From positions 1-24,195 of IMG/VR virus record IMGVR_UViG_3300030102_001182: a DNA stretch of 24,195 nt; one strand, given 5' to 3'. The stretch is from a virus. This document shows positions 23,439-24,195 of this stretch, piece after piece; position 1 is the stretch's first letter; every line of letters begins with the position of its first letter. A program made the translations under genes and the position numbers. The notes beneath the pieces are model-generated. The model ran no database searches. It was not told where the DNA came from and saw nothing but the letters and a program-made list of their open reading frames with translations.

Positions 23439-23728
23439 TGCGACTGGCGTTCTATCTTGGTCGAGTTACTAGAGGGGCAGTGAAAGCTGTCCTTCCAGTA
23501 GCTAAGTGGACGGCCCAGCAAGGATCCACTATTGTATCCGAGTTCAATCGGGGTATTACTCATAAACCTACTATCATCGCAACTGATGAGAGCTACGAAG
23601 AGCATGTATCTAGCTTCGAAAAGAAACTAGACGCTGTCGACGAGGAAATCAGAAAAGAGCTAGCTGAAGAGCAAGTCCAACCTGAGCTTCCCGGCATGAA
23701 CCTTCAACAACCTACGAGGGAATCATGA
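23438..23728 (+). CDS. Hypothetical protein with coiled-coil-like C-terminus (96 aa)
   Basis: I place the start at 23438, where the ATG shares a base with the stop of the previous gene; an in-frame ATG at 23417 would add seven residues. The N-terminus (MRLAFYLGRVTRGAVKAVLPVAKW) is amphipathic or weakly hydrophobic and could touch a membrane. The C-terminal half is acidic and helical (SFEKKLDAVDEEIRKELAEEQ). It ends PELPGMNLQQPTRES. No family recognised. The stop overlaps the next tiny ORF as ATGA. Confidence 0.6.
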   Translation: MRLAFYLGRVTRGAVKAVLPVAKWTAQQGSTIVSEFNRGITHKPTIIATDESYEEHVSSFEKKLDAVDEEIRKELAEEQVQPELPGMNLQQPTRES

Positions 23729-23784
23729 GTAGTCATACCATACCTGAGTCTATCTGGGCTCAGGTTGAACATTGGAGAAACTAA
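23725..23784 (+). CDS. Tiny ORF (19 aa)
   Basis: Read directly: MSSHTIPESIWAQVEHWRN. The ATG overlaps the previous stop (ATGA) and is preceded by GAGGG. The stop codon abuts the next ATG directly, and its last codons carry the GGAG site of that gene. Either a real micropeptide or a coupling leader that feeds ribosomes to the membrane protein. Confidence 0.4.
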   Translation: MSSHTIPESIWAQVEHWRN

Positions 23785-23952
23785 ATGGATATCGTAACCA
23801 TTGCAGCAATAGCTGTTCTTATATATACGGTTATCGGGGCGGTTATCAAACTAACCCTAATCGCAATATATCTACACTTTGTCAAAGCTTATTTATACTC
23901 TGGCAATTCATCGGTCAATTCAGACCAATTCAATTCTAACTTAACATACTAG
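23785..23952 (+). CDS. Small membrane protein (55 aa)
   Basis: Read directly: MDIVTIAAIAVLIYTVIGAV, then IKLTLIAIYLHFVKAYLY and a polar tail rich in Ser/Asn. Residues 3-38 are almost entirely hydrophobic, enough for one long or two short membrane helices. GGAG lies 7 bases before the ATG, immediately after the preceding stop. It is the last gene before a strong terminator. A small inner-membrane protein of unknown purpose; a holin-type or superinfection role is possible but unsupported. Confidence 0.6.
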   Translation: MDIVTIAAIAVLIYTVIGAVIKLTLIAIYLHFVKAYLYSGNSSVNSDQFNSNLTY

Positions 23953-23962
23953 TTAGCCATTA

Positions 23963-23992
23963 GGGGCGTCTTCGGGCGTCCCTTCTTTTTTT
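23963..23992 (+). terminator. Intrinsic terminator with TTCG tetraloop
   Basis: GGGGCGTC-TTCG-GGCGTCCC forms an 8-bp stem with two G-U pairs and a stable C(TTCG)G tetraloop, followed by TTCTTTTTTT. It begins 11 bases after the membrane-protein stop and closes the plus-strand operon. Confidence 0.9.
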
Positions 23993-24035
23993 GTGCTAGT
24001 CATCCGCCCGCTTCGCGCCCGGAACCCAGCCAGAC

Positions 24036-24052
24036 GAGGGGGACACCCCCTT
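24036..24052. other. G/C-rich hairpin before the partial right-end ORF
   Basis: GAGGGGG-ACA-CCCCCTT can fold with a 7-bp stem and a 3-base loop. A second C5 run follows at 24056-24060 and could compete for the G run. No T tract follows, so this is not a standard terminator; it lies in the probable leader of the partial ORF and may affect its expression. Confidence 0.4.
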
Positions 24053-24075
24053 CGAACCCCCGGAGAACTACTATC

Positions 24076-24195
24076 ATGCCTGCCTATTACTACTATCATC
24101 ACGAGCGTATGCGAGTGTGCCCGCATGCATATGCCAATCTTGAATCTGGTTCCACGTGTTCCACGGACCTTTGCCGATGTGGAACCGTTTCATGG
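24076..24195 (+). CDS. Partial His/Cys-rich ORF at right edge
   Basis: Read directly from the ATG at 24076, with GGAGA 8 bases upstream; open for 40 codons to the window end. It starts MPAYYYYHHERMRVCPHAYA and continues with SGSTCSTDLCRCGTVSW. Four Cys and three His in 40 residues could form a metal site. The length is too short to be certain it is coding. Confidence 0.4.
   Translation, partial: MPAYYYYHHERMRVCPHAYANLESGSTCSTDLCRCGTVSW
24148..24186. repeat. ParB-like half-sites and inverted repeat
   Basis: GGTTCCAC (24148-24155) and GTGGAACC (24179-24186) are a perfect 8-bp inverted repeat. TTCCACG occurs twice (24150-24156, 24159-24165). GTTCCACGTG (24149-24158) is ten bases of the parS consensus, and GTGGAAC is the opposite arm. 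The same arms make up the full palindrome at 12936-12949. Confidence 0.45.

Noticed and set aside
24040-24065. TTCGAACCCCC as a tRNA T-loop
   Set aside because: No matching G-rich 5-prime stem in the correct position and no cloverleaf on either strand.

Overview
The window is part of a tailed (short-tailed, podovirus-type) bacteriophage genome, most likely from an aquatic, probably marine, environment. Evidence for this: a full head-packaging and virion gene set in conserved order, a coat protein of the N4 gp56 type, a P22-type portal, an A+T-rich base composition, and small lysine-rich proteins plus cupredoxin-bearing tail proteins of kinds I associate with marine phages. The host cannot be named from this sequence. 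No integrase, tRNA, insertion sequence or CRISPR array was seen.

Left arm (1-22831, all on the minus strand, so read right to left): small terminase subunit; seven very small, mostly lysine/arginine-rich genes; large terminase subunit; portal; acidic scaffold; a 214-bp gap with a candidate promoter and structured leader RNA; major capsid protein; a hairpin; a linker protein with a HeH/SAP-like end; two connector-type proteins; a GNAT-like protein; two small Ala/Gln-rich proteins; a 605-residue protein; a 2544-residue giant protein; a BppU-like baseplate/fibre adaptor; and a tail-fibre-like protein that runs off the left end. The block from the GNAT-like protein to the giant protein follows the order and relative sizes of T7 genes 13-14-15-16, so I read it as the internal core / DNA-ejection module. 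Genes are tightly packed, many joined by TAATG or ATGA stop-start overlaps, and several use GTG starts (large terminase, giant protein, one connector, one core protein).

Divergent region (22832-23129): a perfect DnaA box (TTATCCACA) next to three A/T-tract repeats, and a candidate promoter for the left arm that overlaps the box. This is the best place in the window for a replication origin or control region.

Right arm (23130-24195, plus strand): four small overlapping or abutting genes of unknown function, the last a 55-residue membrane protein, closed by a strong intrinsic terminator with a TTCG tetraloop. A partial His/Cys-rich reading frame follows and runs off the right end.

The signals most worth following are: a near-perfect parS (ParB-binding) palindrome inside the GNAT-like gene, with ParB-like half-sites at the right end; the branched RNA leader of the capsid gene; tandem type-1-copper-like cupredoxin domains in the tail fibre; the seven-gene basic microprotein cassette (one with an EF-hand loop) between the terminase genes; and a decayed zincin peptidase domain in the giant protein.
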